Assembly (NCBI GenBank): GCA_023417515.1
Contig: JAEZFL010000132.1
Location: forward strand, 1-64,000
Length of the DNA stretch: 64,000 bases
Source of the DNA: Pseudomonadota bacterium
GTDB lineage: Bacteria; Pseudomonadota; Alphaproteobacteria; Sphingomonadales; Sphingomonadaceae
Direction: 5' to 3'
Positions within the stretch are counted from its first letter, which is position 1; every line of letters begins with the position of its first letter. Both the position numbers and the translations under genes were made by a program. This document shows positions 25,681 to 32,971 of the stretch, piece by piece. The notes beneath the pieces were generated by a model that had not been told where the DNA came from, made no database searches, and was given only the letters and a program-made list of their open reading frames with translations.

Positions 25681-26151
25681 CTAACTGGCGGTGGCGGCGG
25701 GCTCGGGGATGATCTCGGGCTCGACGTCTTGCGGCTCGTCGGCCGGCAAAGGGTCGGCGAGGGTGAGGTGGTCGAGGATGCGGGCGGTCTCGTCGCGCAC
25801 CAGCAGCATGGCCCGCCTCAGGCGGCATTGCTCCTCGGTGACGCAATTCTCGCACTTGCGGTAGGCGAGCCGGCTCGCGCAGGGCAGCAGGCCGAGAGAA
25901 CCGCGGGTCAGCCGCACGATCTCGCCATAAGTGATCTGGTCGGGCTCGCGGGCGAGCCAATAGCCGCCTTCGCGACCGCGCAGCGATTCGACCAGGCCGG
26001 CGCGGCGCATGCTCGACAGCATGACCGTGAGGAACTTGGGCGGGATGTTCTGAGCGTCAGCAATCTCCGCCAGCTGCACCGGTCCCTCGCCATAGCGGTC
26101 GGCGAGGTGGAGCAGCGCCCGGATTGTATAGCGGGTGCGTTGAGAAAGCAT
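25681..26151 (-). CDS. Rrf2 family transcriptional regulator with four-Cys cluster
   Basis: The 156-residue protein has the Rrf2 winged helix (MLSQRTRYTIRALLHLADR ... QNIPPKFLTVMLSSMRRAGLVES) and the wing GREGGYWLAR. In the second half four cysteines appear as C-x9-C-x2-C-x5-C (LPCASRLAYRKCENCVTEEQC), suggesting an iron-sulfur cluster or zinc site that senses redox, iron or nitric oxide. The C-terminal tail is acidic and Pro-rich. It is followed upstream by rlmN in the same direction (44-base gap), but no Fe-S genes are adjacent. Confidence 0.88.
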   Translation of the reverse strand: MLSQRTRYTIRALLHLADRYGEGPVQLAEIADAQNIPPKFLTVMLSSMRRAGLVESLRGREGGYWLAREPDQITYGEIVRLTRGSLGLLPCASRLAYRKCENCVTEEQCRLRRAMLLVRDETARILDHLTLADPLPADEPQDVEPEIIPEPAATAS

Positions 26152-26195
26152 TGGCCTTCAAATAGGCCTTGCGATCCCGAGCGCAACTGCCTGTA

Positions 26196-27410
26196 TCAGG
26201 CGGCTTCCTGCTCCAGCTGGGCCTGCTTCTCGGCGGCGATCCGGTCGAGCTCGGCGCGGCTCTTCTTCTCGGCGGCGGACTTCAATTGCCCGCACGCGGC
26301 CATGATGTCGCGGCCGCGCGGGCGACGGATCGGGGCGGAGATGCCGGCCTCGAAGATGATGTCGCTGAACCGCTCGACCCGCTCGTCGGTCGAGGTGTCA
26401 TAGGGCGCGCCCGGCCAGGGGTTGAACGGGATGAGGTTGACCTTGGCGGGGAGCCTGTACTTGCGGATCAGGCGGACCAGCTCGCGGGCGTCCTCGTCGC
26501 TGTCATTCTTGTCCTTGAGCATCACATATTCGAACGTGATGCGGCGGGCATTGTTGGCGCCGGGATAGGCAGCGCACGCCTCGAGCAGCTCCTCGATGCC
26601 GTATTTGCGATTGAGCGGCACGATCTCGTCGCGGATCTCCTTGGTCACCGCGTGGAGCGAGACGGCGAGGTTGACCCCGATCTCCTCGCCGGCGCGCGCC
26701 ATCATCGGCACCACGCCCGAGGTGGACAGGGTGATTCGGCGCTTGGACAGAGCGAGGCCGTCGCCGTCCATGACAATCTTGAGGGCGTCGCGGACATTGT
26801 CGAAATTGTAGAGCGGCTCGCCCATTCCCATCATCACGATATTGGACAGCAGGCGGCCCTCGGGCTGGCTCGGCCACTCCCCGAGGGAATCGCGGGCGAG
26901 CATGACCTGGCCGACGATCTCGCCGGACGTGAGGTTGCGCACCAGGCGCATCGTGCCGGTGTGGCAGAAGCGGCAGTTGAGGGTGCAGCCGACCTGGCTG
27001 GACACGCAGAGCGTGCCGCGGTCGGCGTCGGGAATGAAGACCATCTCGAAATCGTGGCCGTCATGGGTCTTGAGAAGCCACTTGCGGGTGCCGTCGGTCG
27101 ACACCTGCTCGACCACCACCTCGGGACGGCCGACGGTGAAGCGCTCGGCGAGCCAGGAGCGCTGCGGCTTGGCAATGTCGCTCATGACGTCGAACGAGGT
27201 CGCGCCGCGATTATAGATCTGGTGCCAGAGCTGCTTGGCGCGAAGCTTCGCCTGCCTGGCGTCCATGCCCGCCTCGGCGAGCGCCTCGCGGATCTGGTCC
27301 TTGGACTTGCCGACCAGCTCGACGCGCGCGGAAGCGGCCGCTTCAGGGCGCGGAACGGGGACGGGGTCGATGAGACCCGGAATCGGCATCGGTGCGGACA
27401 TCGCGGCCAT
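26196..27410 (-). CDS. rlmN: dual-specificity RNA methyltransferase RlmN
   Basis: RlmN methylates C2 of A2503 in 23S rRNA and A37 in some tRNAs with a radical-SAM mechanism. The 404-residue protein has the cluster motif GCTLNCRFC (C-x3-C-x2-C), the glycine-rich MMGMGEPLYN and the C-terminal catalytic Cys in MAACGQLKS. The N-terminus is somewhat longer than E. coli's; internal Met at 27401 is an alternative start. It is cytoplasmic and affects translational fidelity. Confidence 0.95.
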   Translation of the reverse strand: MAAMSAPMPIPGLIDPVPVPRPEAAASARVELVGKSKDQIREALAEAGMDARQAKLRAKQLWHQIYNRGATSFDVMSDIAKPQRSWLAERFTVGRPEVVVEQVSTDGTRKWLLKTHDGHDFEMVFIPDADRGTLCVSSQVGCTLNCRFCHTGTMRLVRNLTSGEIVGQVMLARDSLGEWPSQPEGRLLSNIVMMGMGEPLYNFDNVRDALKIVMDGDGLALSKRRITLSTSGVVPMMARAGEEIGVNLAVSLHAVTKEIRDEIVPLNRKYGIEELLEACAAYPGANNARRITFEYVMLKDKNDSDEDARELVRLIRKYRLPAKVNLIPFNPWPGAPYDTSTDERVERFSDIIFEAGISAPIRRPRGRDIMAACGQLKSAAEKKSRAELDRIAAEKQAQLEQEAA

Positions 27411-27437
27411 GTAGGCGCGAAGACGCGATTTTTCCAG

Positions 27438-27929
27438 CTATCCCCGAAGGCAGGCGAGCGCCGCGGCGTCGATCGCGCTGGCGGCGCCGCGCAGCTGGTA
27501 GTGGTCGCGGATCAGGCGGCCGTTGGTCCCGCGGGTCTCGACGGTCATCGCAATGCCGGTGCGCATCGCCGCGAGCAGCTCGGAATCGGCCGCCGAGTCC
27601 GGCGCCCACGCGTCCCAGCCCTGGCCCGTCAGCTGGAAGCTGCGCCCGTCGATGCGCAGCAGCACCGCCGATTGCGCGCGCTGCTCGCCGCTCAGGCGGA
27701 TGTGGAGCTGGCCACGGATGTTCCGGCCCGGCCAGTTGCCGACCGAGGCATAAGGCTGGGTGCCGCGCACCGACTGGCGAACGGGCTCGGCGATCGCATA
27801 GCAACGGCCGCCGTCCTGGAAGGCGCCCCACAGGCCGAAGACGCCGAGCGACCTCTGTTGCGCCGCAGCAGAAGCGGCAAATCCTGCGACGAAAATGACG
27901 AATCCGATTGGTCGAAGCATTTGTCGCAC
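27438..27929 (-). CDS. secreted/periplasmic hypothetical protein, IalB-like
   Basis: The 163-residue product starts with a signal peptide (MLRPIGFVIFVAGFAASAAAQ). The mature part has a pair of Cys (GGRCYAI and ALACLRG at the extreme C-terminus) and phrases such as VLLRIDGRSFQLTG and YQLRGAASAIDAAALACL that resemble the invasion-associated locus B family of alphaproteobacteria. The assignment is by pattern only. It lies behind rlmN's start with a 27-base gap and the same direction, so the two may be cotranscribed. Confidence 0.65.
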   Translation of the reverse strand: MRQMLRPIGFVIFVAGFAASAAAQQRSLGVFGLWGAFQDGGRCYAIAEPVRQSVRGTQPYASVGNWPGRNIRGQLHIRLSGEQRAQSAVLLRIDGRSFQLTGQGWDAWAPDSAADSELLAAMRTGIAMTVETRGTNGRLIRDHYQLRGAASAIDAAALACLRG

Positions 27930-28065
27930 TTATCGACGCTGTGCTGCCGGACCACAACACCCCTGCTTGAAGCCGCGCCAGGCCCGCCACCCAAAGGCGG
28001 CGCTGCTGCCGGTCCTCCCGATCGGCGGTCCATCAAAATGATCGAGAGCGAAGGGGTTATCTTTC

Positions 28066-28659
28066 ATGCGTAAGACTATGCTTGTTGCGGCATTGCTCAC
28101 CGGCGCGGTGGCGACTCCGGCCCTGGCCCAGGACGACGAGAATCGCGGCGGTTTCCACGTTGGCGCGATCGTCGGCTATGACAGCGTCCAGGGCGACGTC
28201 GACGGTTCCGACGGAGTCACCTATGGCGTCACCGCCGGCTACGATTTCCATGTCGGCCGCAACTTCTACATCGGCCCGGAAGTCGAGCTGAGCTCGTCGA
28301 GCGTCGACGAGTGCGAGGGCGGCATCGTCCGCGCCGGCGACCTGCTGTGCCTCGAGGCCGGCCGCGACATCTATGTCGGCGCCCGGTTCGGCACCCGCGT
28401 CGGCCCGAACCGCGACGTGTTCCTCTATGCTGGCGGCGGCTACACCAATGCCGAGTTCCGCGCGACCTATGACGCCAATCTGGCGGGCAATACCGGCGAC
28501 TTCGACATCACCGAGGAAACCGACGGCTTCCGCCTGAAGGCCGGCGCCGAATGGGACTTCCTTCCCAACGCCTTCGTCCGCGCCGAATATCGTTATTCCA
28601 ACTATGACGGCGACATCGACCGTCACCAGGCGGTCGCGGGCGTCGGCCTGCGCTTCTGA
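28066..28659 (+). CDS. outer-membrane beta-barrel protein (Omp25/porin-like)
   Basis: The 197-residue protein has a signal peptide (MRKTMLVAALLTGAVATPALAQ) and alternating amphipathic strands ending GVGLRF, whose terminal Phe is the outer-membrane insertion signal. Motifs YRYSNYDGDIDRHQAVAGVGLRF match the 8-stranded Omp_b-brl family. It is a paralogue of the next gene and is followed by a strong intrinsic terminator. Role is structural or adhesive; not known in detail. Confidence 0.87.
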   Translation: MRKTMLVAALLTGAVATPALAQDDENRGGFHVGAIVGYDSVQGDVDGSDGVTYGVTAGYDFHVGRNFYIGPEVELSSSSVDECEGGIVRAGDLLCLEAGRDIYVGARFGTRVGPNRDVFLYAGGGYTNAEFRATYDANLAGNTGDFDITEETDGFRLKAGAEWDFLPNAFVRAEYRYSNYDGDIDRHQAVAGVGLRF

Positions 28660-28691
28660 CGCATCAAGCTTCCGTTGGGGAGACGGGAGGG

Positions 28692-28722
28692 GGCCGGGTC
28701 CGCGAGGGCCCGGCCTCTTTTT
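28692..28722 (+). terminator. intrinsic terminator after first barrel gene
   Basis: GGCCGGG (28692-28698) pairs with CCCGGCC (28709-28715), followed by TCTTTTT. It is 33 bases after the stop codon. Confidence 0.85.
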
Positions 28723-28857
28723 GCCCGACCTGCGGACAACCGGTGTCAAAACGGCAACGCTGCCGCTTGTTGTCTCCTGTTCATGCAACTTTCGATGGCC
28801 CCTGAGCTTTCTGGAGGCCGCGTCCGCAAGGACCAGTTGCAAATCAGGAGTGATTTC

Positions 28858-29502
28858 ATGTTGAAGTATGTTGCCGCCGCGCTTGTCGCCGGCACCGCGT
28901 TGACCCCCACCATCGCCGCTGCCCAGGACTCGCCGTTCACCGGTCCGCGCGTCGAGGCCATCGTCGGCTATGATTCGCTGCGTTCGGGCGAAACCGAAGG
29001 CCAGTTCGACGAGACCGTCGACGGCGTCGGCTATGGCATCGGCCTTGGCTACGATTTCAATCTCGGCGGTGTCGTGATCGGCGCAGAGGCGGAGCTCAGC
29101 GATTCGAGCGGCAAGCAGGATCTCGACGAGACGATCGACGGCGTGAACTATGTCGGCCGTTTCGAGACCGGCCGCGACCTCTATGTCGGCGCCCGCATCG
29201 GCGTTCCGGTGACCCCGCAGACCCTGCTCTACGTCAAGGGCGGCTATACCAATGCCGCGGTCGAAGCGGGCCTCGAATCGAACAATGACGTGTTCGAGGA
29301 GGACACCAGTCTCGATGGCTGGCGCGTCGGCGGCGGTGTCGAGCAGGCGATCGGCTCCAACGCCTACGCCAAGCTGGAATATCGCTATTCCAACTACAAT
29401 TCGCTGCGCATCGACGACGAGGTCACGGGCGGCAACCCGCTCGAGCTCGATGTCGACGTCGATCGCCATCAGGTGATGGCGGGCGTCGGCCTGCGCTTCT
29501 AA
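28858..29502 (+). CDS. outer-membrane beta-barrel protein, paralogue
   Basis: The 214-residue protein begins MLKYVAAALVAGTALTPTIAAAQ, a signal peptide, and ends RHQVMAGVGLRF like its neighbour. Middle strands GRDLYVGARIGVPV and YVKGGYTNAAVE align with those of the first barrel, so the two arose by tandem duplication. AGGAG lies upstream of the ATG at 28858; the frame is open from 28675, but only this Met gives a signal peptide. Each copy has its own terminator. Confidence 0.87.
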   Translation: MLKYVAAALVAGTALTPTIAAAQDSPFTGPRVEAIVGYDSLRSGETEGQFDETVDGVGYGIGLGYDFNLGGVVIGAEAELSDSSGKQDLDETIDGVNYVGRFETGRDLYVGARIGVPVTPQTLLYVKGGYTNAAVEAGLESNNDVFEEDTSLDGWRVGGGVEQAIGSNAYAKLEYRYSNYNSLRIDDEVTGGNPLELDVDVDRHQVMAGVGLRF

Positions 29503-29516
29503 GGGCGGATGAAATG

Positions 29517-29553
29517 GGCCGGGGCTCCTGCGGGCGCCCCGGCCTTCTTTTTT
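29517..29553 (+). terminator. intrinsic terminator after second barrel gene
   Basis: GGCCGGGGC (29517-29525) pairs perfectly with GCCCCGGCC (29536-29544), followed by TTCTTTTTT. Confidence 0.88.
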
Positions 29554-29585
29554 GCCCGCATAATCCACTGGCGAGGGCCGCGCCG

Positions 29586-29632
29586 CCCGCTATAACCCCT
29601 GAACAAACCACATAGCGGGTAAGCAGGGGTTA
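29586..29632. promoter_or_regulatory. interlocked inverted repeats in the dnaN leader
   Basis: CCCGCTA (29586-29592) is complementary to TAGCGGG (29613-29619), and TAACCCCTG (29593-29601) is complementary to CAGGGGTTA (29624-29632). The arms alternate A-B-A'-B', so an RNA could form either hairpin or a pseudoknot. The B' arm covers the AGGGG ribosome binding site of dnaN. A TATAAC hexamer overlaps arm A/B, so if that is a -10 box the structure would act only at DNA level. Confidence 0.5.
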
Positions 29633-29635
29633 CGC

Positions 29636-30739
29636 ATGAAGGCGACGATCGAACGGGCGACTCTTCTGAAGGGGCTCGGCCACGTCCATTCCGTGGTGGA
29701 GCGGCGCAACACGATTCCGATCCTGTCAAACGTCCTGCTCGAGGCGTCCCCGGACGGCGGTCTCAGGCTGATGGCCACCGATCTCGATCTCCAGATCAAC
29801 GAGACGGTCGAAGCCCAGGTCGGAGATCCCGGCGCGACGACGGTGCCGGCCCACACCTTGTTCGACATCGTCCGCAAGCTGCCCGAGGGAAGCCAGGTCG
29901 AGCTCATCGCCGCCGAGGGGCGGATGCAGGTCAATGCCGGCCGCGCCCGCTTCACCCTTGCCGCATTGCCGCGCGACGACTTCCCGATCATCGCCGAGGG
30001 CGAGCTTCCGACCCGCTTCGAGCTGCCGGCGGCGACGCTCCGCCAGATCATCGACAAGACGCGCTTCGCCATCTCCACCGAGGAGACGCGCTACTATCTC
30101 AACGGCATCTACCTTCACGTCACCGACGGCGAGCTGAGGGCCGCGGCGACCGACGGGCACCGTCTCGCCCGAGTCACCGTGGCGCGGCCGGACGGCGCCG
30201 ACGCCATGCCCGGCGTGATCATCCCGCGCAAATGCGTCGCTGAATTGCGCAAGCTGCTCGACGAGGTCGACGGCACCGTCGAGGTGTCGCTGTCGGAATC
30301 GAAGATCCGCTTCGGCCTCGGCAACGCCGTGCTGACCAGCAAGCTGATCGACGGCACTTTCCCCGATTACAGCCGGGTCATCCCGACCGCGAACGACAAG
30401 CTGCTGAAGATCGACCCGCGCAGCTTCGAGGAAGGCGTGGACCGCGTGTCGACCATCGCCAGCGAGCGCACCCGAGCGGTCAAGATGACCCTCGACCGCG
30501 ACAAGATCACGCTTTCGGTCACCTCGCCGGAGAACGGCACCGCCGCCGAGGAGGTCCCGGCCGATTATGCCGCGCAGGGGATCGAGATCGGCTTCAACGC
30601 CCGCTACCTGCTCGACATCCTCGGTCAAATCGACGGCGACATGGTCGAGGTCCACCTCGCCGACGCCGCCGCCCCGACCCTGCTGCGCGAGAACGACAAC
30701 GCCCCGGCGCTCTACGTCCTGATGCCGATGCGGGTGTAA
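29636..30739 (+). CDS. dnaN: DNA polymerase III subunit beta (sliding clamp)
   Basis: The 367-residue clamp has the usual three-domain length and the ends MKATIERATLLKGLGHVHSVVERRNTIPILSNVL and PALYVLMPMRV, which form conserved parts of the dimer interface and the partner-binding pocket (VLMPMR). It confers processivity on the replicase. As in many alphaproteobacteria it is not next to dnaA. It is followed after five bases by an inverted repeat and the GxxExxY gene. Confidence 0.97.
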   Translation: MKATIERATLLKGLGHVHSVVERRNTIPILSNVLLEASPDGGLRLMATDLDLQINETVEAQVGDPGATTVPAHTLFDIVRKLPEGSQVELIAAEGRMQVNAGRARFTLAALPRDDFPIIAEGELPTRFELPAATLRQIIDKTRFAISTEETRYYLNGIYLHVTDGELRAAATDGHRLARVTVARPDGADAMPGVIIPRKCVAELRKLLDEVDGTVEVSLSESKIRFGLGNAVLTSKLIDGTFPDYSRVIPTANDKLLKIDPRSFEEGVDRVSTIASERTRAVKMTLDRDKITLSVTSPENGTAAEEVPADYAAQGIEIGFNARYLLDILGQIDGDMVEVHLADAAAPTLLRENDNAPALYVLMPMRV

Positions 30740-30744
30740 GGGGT

Positions 30745-30771
30745 TTCACGCGAAGCCGCGAAGACGCGAAG
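30745..30771. repeat. left arm of 27-bp inverted repeat flanking GxxExxY gene
   Basis: The 27 bases begin TTCACGCGAAG and contain three CGCGAAG units at an 8-base period. They are the exact reverse complement of 31173-31199. The arm begins six bases after the dnaN stop and merges into the GAAGGAGG ribosome binding site of the GxxExxY gene. Confidence 0.9.
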
Positions 30772-30783
30772 GAGGCGGGGTTG

Positions 30784-31230
30784 GTGGGTGATCTTCGCGA
30801 TGTCGAAGAGCTTGCCCGAATCGCCATCGATTGCGGCTTCAAGATTCACGAGCGGCTGGGGCCGGGGCTACTCGAGAGTGTCTATGAGGCCATTCTTGCC
30901 GCCAGTCTCGAGCGGTCAGATATCAAGGCCGATCGGCAGAAGCCGATCGACATTCAGTTTGACGACCTGACCTTCCTCGACAGCTTTCGGGTCGACCTTC
31001 TCCTCAATGATCGGCTCATCATCGAAGTGAAATCCATCGAAGCGCTGGGCAAAGTGCATGGGAAGCAGGTTCTGACCTACCTGGGTCTCATGGACCTGCC
31101 CCTGGGCCTGCTTATGAATTTCGGAGCAGCGACCTTTCGCGAGGGGGTGAAGCGCGTCGTCAACAACCATAGCTTCGCGTCTTCGCGGCTTCGCGTGAAC
31201 CAGCCTTTTTCCTCCGGCCTGCCGCAGTGA
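30784..31230 (+). CDS. GxxExxY family protein (PD-(D/E)XK nuclease-like)
   Basis: The product of 148-149 residues has the family motif GLLESVYE (GxxExxY) and, further on, FRVDLLLNDRLIIEVKS, which has the D-x(n)-ExK spacing of PD-(D/E)XK nucleases. GTG at 30784 or TTG at 30781 follows a GAAGGAGG site. The first 60 bases are 57% GC against 68% in a sampled dnaN line. The right inverted repeat encodes FASSRLRV near the C-terminus. Biological role is not known; context suggests a small mobile cassette. Confidence 0.88.
   Translation: MGDLRDVEELARIAIDCGFKIHERLGPGLLESVYEAILAASLERSDIKADRQKPIDIQFDDLTFLDSFRVDLLLNDRLIIEVKSIEALGKVHGKQVLTYLGLMDLPLGLLMNFGAATFREGVKRVVNNHSFASSRLRVNQPFSSGLPQ
31173..31199. 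repeat. right arm of 27-bp inverted repeat, inside the GxxExxY coding end
   Basis: This arm is the exact reverse complement of 30745-30771 and is translated as part of the GxxExxY protein. Matching stops at both outer and inner edges, so the repeat is exactly 27 bp. Confidence 0.9.
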
Positions 31231-31258
31231 CTGGCGCATCAGGGATCAGCTCCCTACA

Positions 31259-31287
31259 TTGACGGGAAGGGCGGCGTGGGTTAGACG
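31259..31287 (+). promoter_or_regulatory. possible sigma-70 promoter of rpoZ
   Basis: TTGACG (31259-31264) is 17 bases from TAGACG (31282-31287). The -35 box is good and the -10 box is poor. Position, 43 bases before the rpoZ ATG, is suitable. Confidence 0.35.
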
Positions 31288-31329
31288 CCCGCGCTTTCCC
31301 GGACAGCCAGTTTCTTTCGGAGTCGCTTC

Positions 31330-31671
31330 ATGGCGCGCGTTACTGTCGAAGATTGCGTCGACAAGATCCCCAACCGGTTCGATCTCGTTCTGCTCTCCGC
31401 TCAGCGGGCGCGGCAGATCTCTGGCGGCGCCGAGCTCACCATCGATCGCGACCGCGACAAGAACCCGGTCGTCGCCCTTCGCGAGATCGCCGAGCAGACG
31501 GTGAAGCCGCGCGATCTCGAGGAAGCCCTCGTCTCCGGCCTGCAGCGCGTCCAGTTGGACGACGACGACGTCGCGGACGAAGTCGGCTCGCTCAGCCAGT
31601 CGGCCGAGGCGCTTCGTCTCACCGCCGCGGCCCCGCCGCGCAACAACAATGTGTCGGGCGACTACGAGTAA
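31330..31671 (+). CDS. rpoZ: DNA-directed RNA polymerase subunit omega
   Basis: The 113-residue protein starts MARVTVEDCVDKIPNRFDLVLLSAQRARQ, the highly conserved omega N-terminus that contacts beta-prime, with the KNPVVALREIAE segment. The C-terminal half is extended and acidic, as in other sphingomonads. Omega aids RNA polymerase assembly and forms part of the ppGpp site in some bacteria; rsh lies 1.3 kb downstream, as commonly seen. ogt follows after 15 bases. Confidence 0.95.
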   Translation: MARVTVEDCVDKIPNRFDLVLLSAQRARQISGGAELTIDRDRDKNPVVALREIAEQTVKPRDLEEALVSGLQRVQLDDDDVADEVGSLSQSAEALRLTAAAPPRNNNVSGDYE

Positions 31672-31686
31672 GCGGCGGGCGGCCCG

Positions 31687-32268
31687 ATGAGCGCCGCCAA
31701 CCATATATTGTTCGACACGGCGATCGGCCGCTGCGGCATAGCCTGGCGCAGCGGCCTTGTCGTTTCCACGGCGCTTCCCGGCGAAGACGATGCCGCGACG
31801 ATCCGCCACCTGCTGCGCCGGTTTCCTGAAGCCGTGGAAGCGGCGCCCGAGACCGTGGCCGCCGACGCAATCGCCATCGTGCAGCGCCTGCTCGACGGCG
31901 AATCCGTGAATCTCGGAATCATCCCGGTCGATCTCGACTGGTGCCCCGCCTTCGATCGGCGGATCTACGAATTGCTGCGCGAGGTGCCGACCGGAGCCAC
32001 CGTCACTTATGGCGAGCTGGCCGCGCGAGCCGGCGCGCCGGGCGCGGCAAGGGCGGTGGGCATGGCGATGGGACGCAACCCGGTCCCGATCATCGTCCCC
32101 TGCCACCGAGTGCTGGCGGCCAGCGGCCGAAGCGGCGGCTTCTCCGCTCCCGGAGGAGTGACGACCAAGTTCAGGATCCTGCAGATCGAGCAGGCGGGAA
32201 GGGGTTCGGAAGGGCTTCTGTTCGACCGCCTGCCGCTTGCAATTCCACCCTCGTCACCCCGGACCTGA
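31687..32268 (+). CDS. ogt: methylated-DNA--protein-cysteine methyltransferase
   Basis: This 193-residue suicide enzyme repairs O6-alkylguanine. The acceptor Cys is C139 in IIVPCHRVLA, followed by GFSAPGG and TKFRILQIE, all conserved. Upstream GATVTYGELAARAG and AARAVGMAMGRNP are the DNA-binding helix region. It lacks the Ada regulatory domain, so it is of the Ogt/MGMT type. The last codons and stop lie inside a palindromic repeat (32253-32333). Confidence 0.94.
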   Translation: MSAANHILFDTAIGRCGIAWRSGLVVSTALPGEDDAATIRHLLRRFPEAVEAAPETVAADAIAIVQRLLDGESVNLGIIPVDLDWCPAFDRRIYELLREVPTGATVTYGELAARAGAPGAARAVGMAMGRNPVPIIVPCHRVLAASGRSGGFSAPGGVTTKFRILQIEQAGRGSEGLLFDRLPLAIPPSSPRT

Positions 32269-32333
32269 TCCTGGGTCTACCTTGGTGAGCGCGCCGGAAA
32301 AGCAGGTGGATGCCGGATCAAGTCCGGCATGAC
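32253..32333. repeat. dispersed palindromic repeat overlapping the end of ogt
   Basis: GTCACCCCGGACCTGATCC (32253-32271) matches the reverse complement of GGATCAAGTCCGGCATGAC (32315-32333) at most positions. This CCGGA-CTTGATCC type of palindrome is frequent between sphingomonad genes to my recollection. Its left arm supplies the ogt stop codon. It separates the convergent ogt and HxlR genes. Confidence 0.65.
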
Positions 32334-32342
32334 GGCCGAATT

Positions 32343-32822
32343 CTAGGCGGCCTGATCGGCGCGGCGGTCGAGCTCGCTGCGGTCGACCCATTCCATGTCG
32401 CCGAGCTTGAGCAGGCGCCCGTCCGCCGAGCGCGGCGCCATTTCGGCGATGGGCTGACGGGTCGCGCGGTCGACGAGGACCGGGTTGCTCGGCCGGCAGT
32501 TGATCCATTTCTCGCCCCATTGGCGGAGCGACAGCAACACCGGCAGCAGGTCGCGGCCCTTCTCGGTCAGGCGGTAGGAGATTCGGCGCCGGTCGGCGGG
32601 ATCCGGCTCGCGCTCGAGGATGGAATGCTCGACGAGCCGGGCGAGGCGGTTGGACAGGATGTTGCGCGCGATACCCAGCGTCGACTGGAATTCCTCGAAA
32701 TGCTTGAGGCCGTTGAACGCGCCGCGCAGGATCAGGAACGACCAGCGCTCGCCCACCGTGTCGAGGGCCGCGGCGATCGAGCATTGCCGCAACATCTCGC
32801 GGTGGCGATCGATATCCAGCAT
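32343..32822 (-). CDS. HxlR-type winged-helix transcriptional regulator
   Basis: The 159-residue protein begins MLDIDRHREMLRQCSIAAALDTVGERWSFLILR; the C-x(n)-GERWSFLILR segment is the HxlR/DUF24 signature, with the recognition helix in LGIARNILSNRLARLVEHSILER. The redox Cys near residue 14 could respond to aldehydes or quinones as in related regulators. A C-terminal extension of about 50 residues ends in ELDRRADQAA. Targets are unknown. The ATG at 32822 is chosen because the open frame beyond it lacks family similarity. Confidence 0.85.
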   Translation of the reverse strand: MLDIDRHREMLRQCSIAAALDTVGERWSFLILRGAFNGLKHFEEFQSTLGIARNILSNRLARLVEHSILEREPDPADRRRISYRLTEKGRDLLPVLLSLRQWGEKWINCRPSNPVLVDRATRQPIAEMAPRSADGRLLKLGDMEWVDRSELDRRADQAA

Positions 32823-32971
32823 CCGGCATCCCGTTTCTTGTTCTGATCGGGAACATGCGCCTTTCCGTCCCGATCCGCAACCTAGCGGGGCGTGCCGGAT
32901 AATCAGGGCAAGGCTCGGTCTTCTCGACATTTCCGTTGCATCCGGGCCGTGCCGCACCCCATCTACACAGC

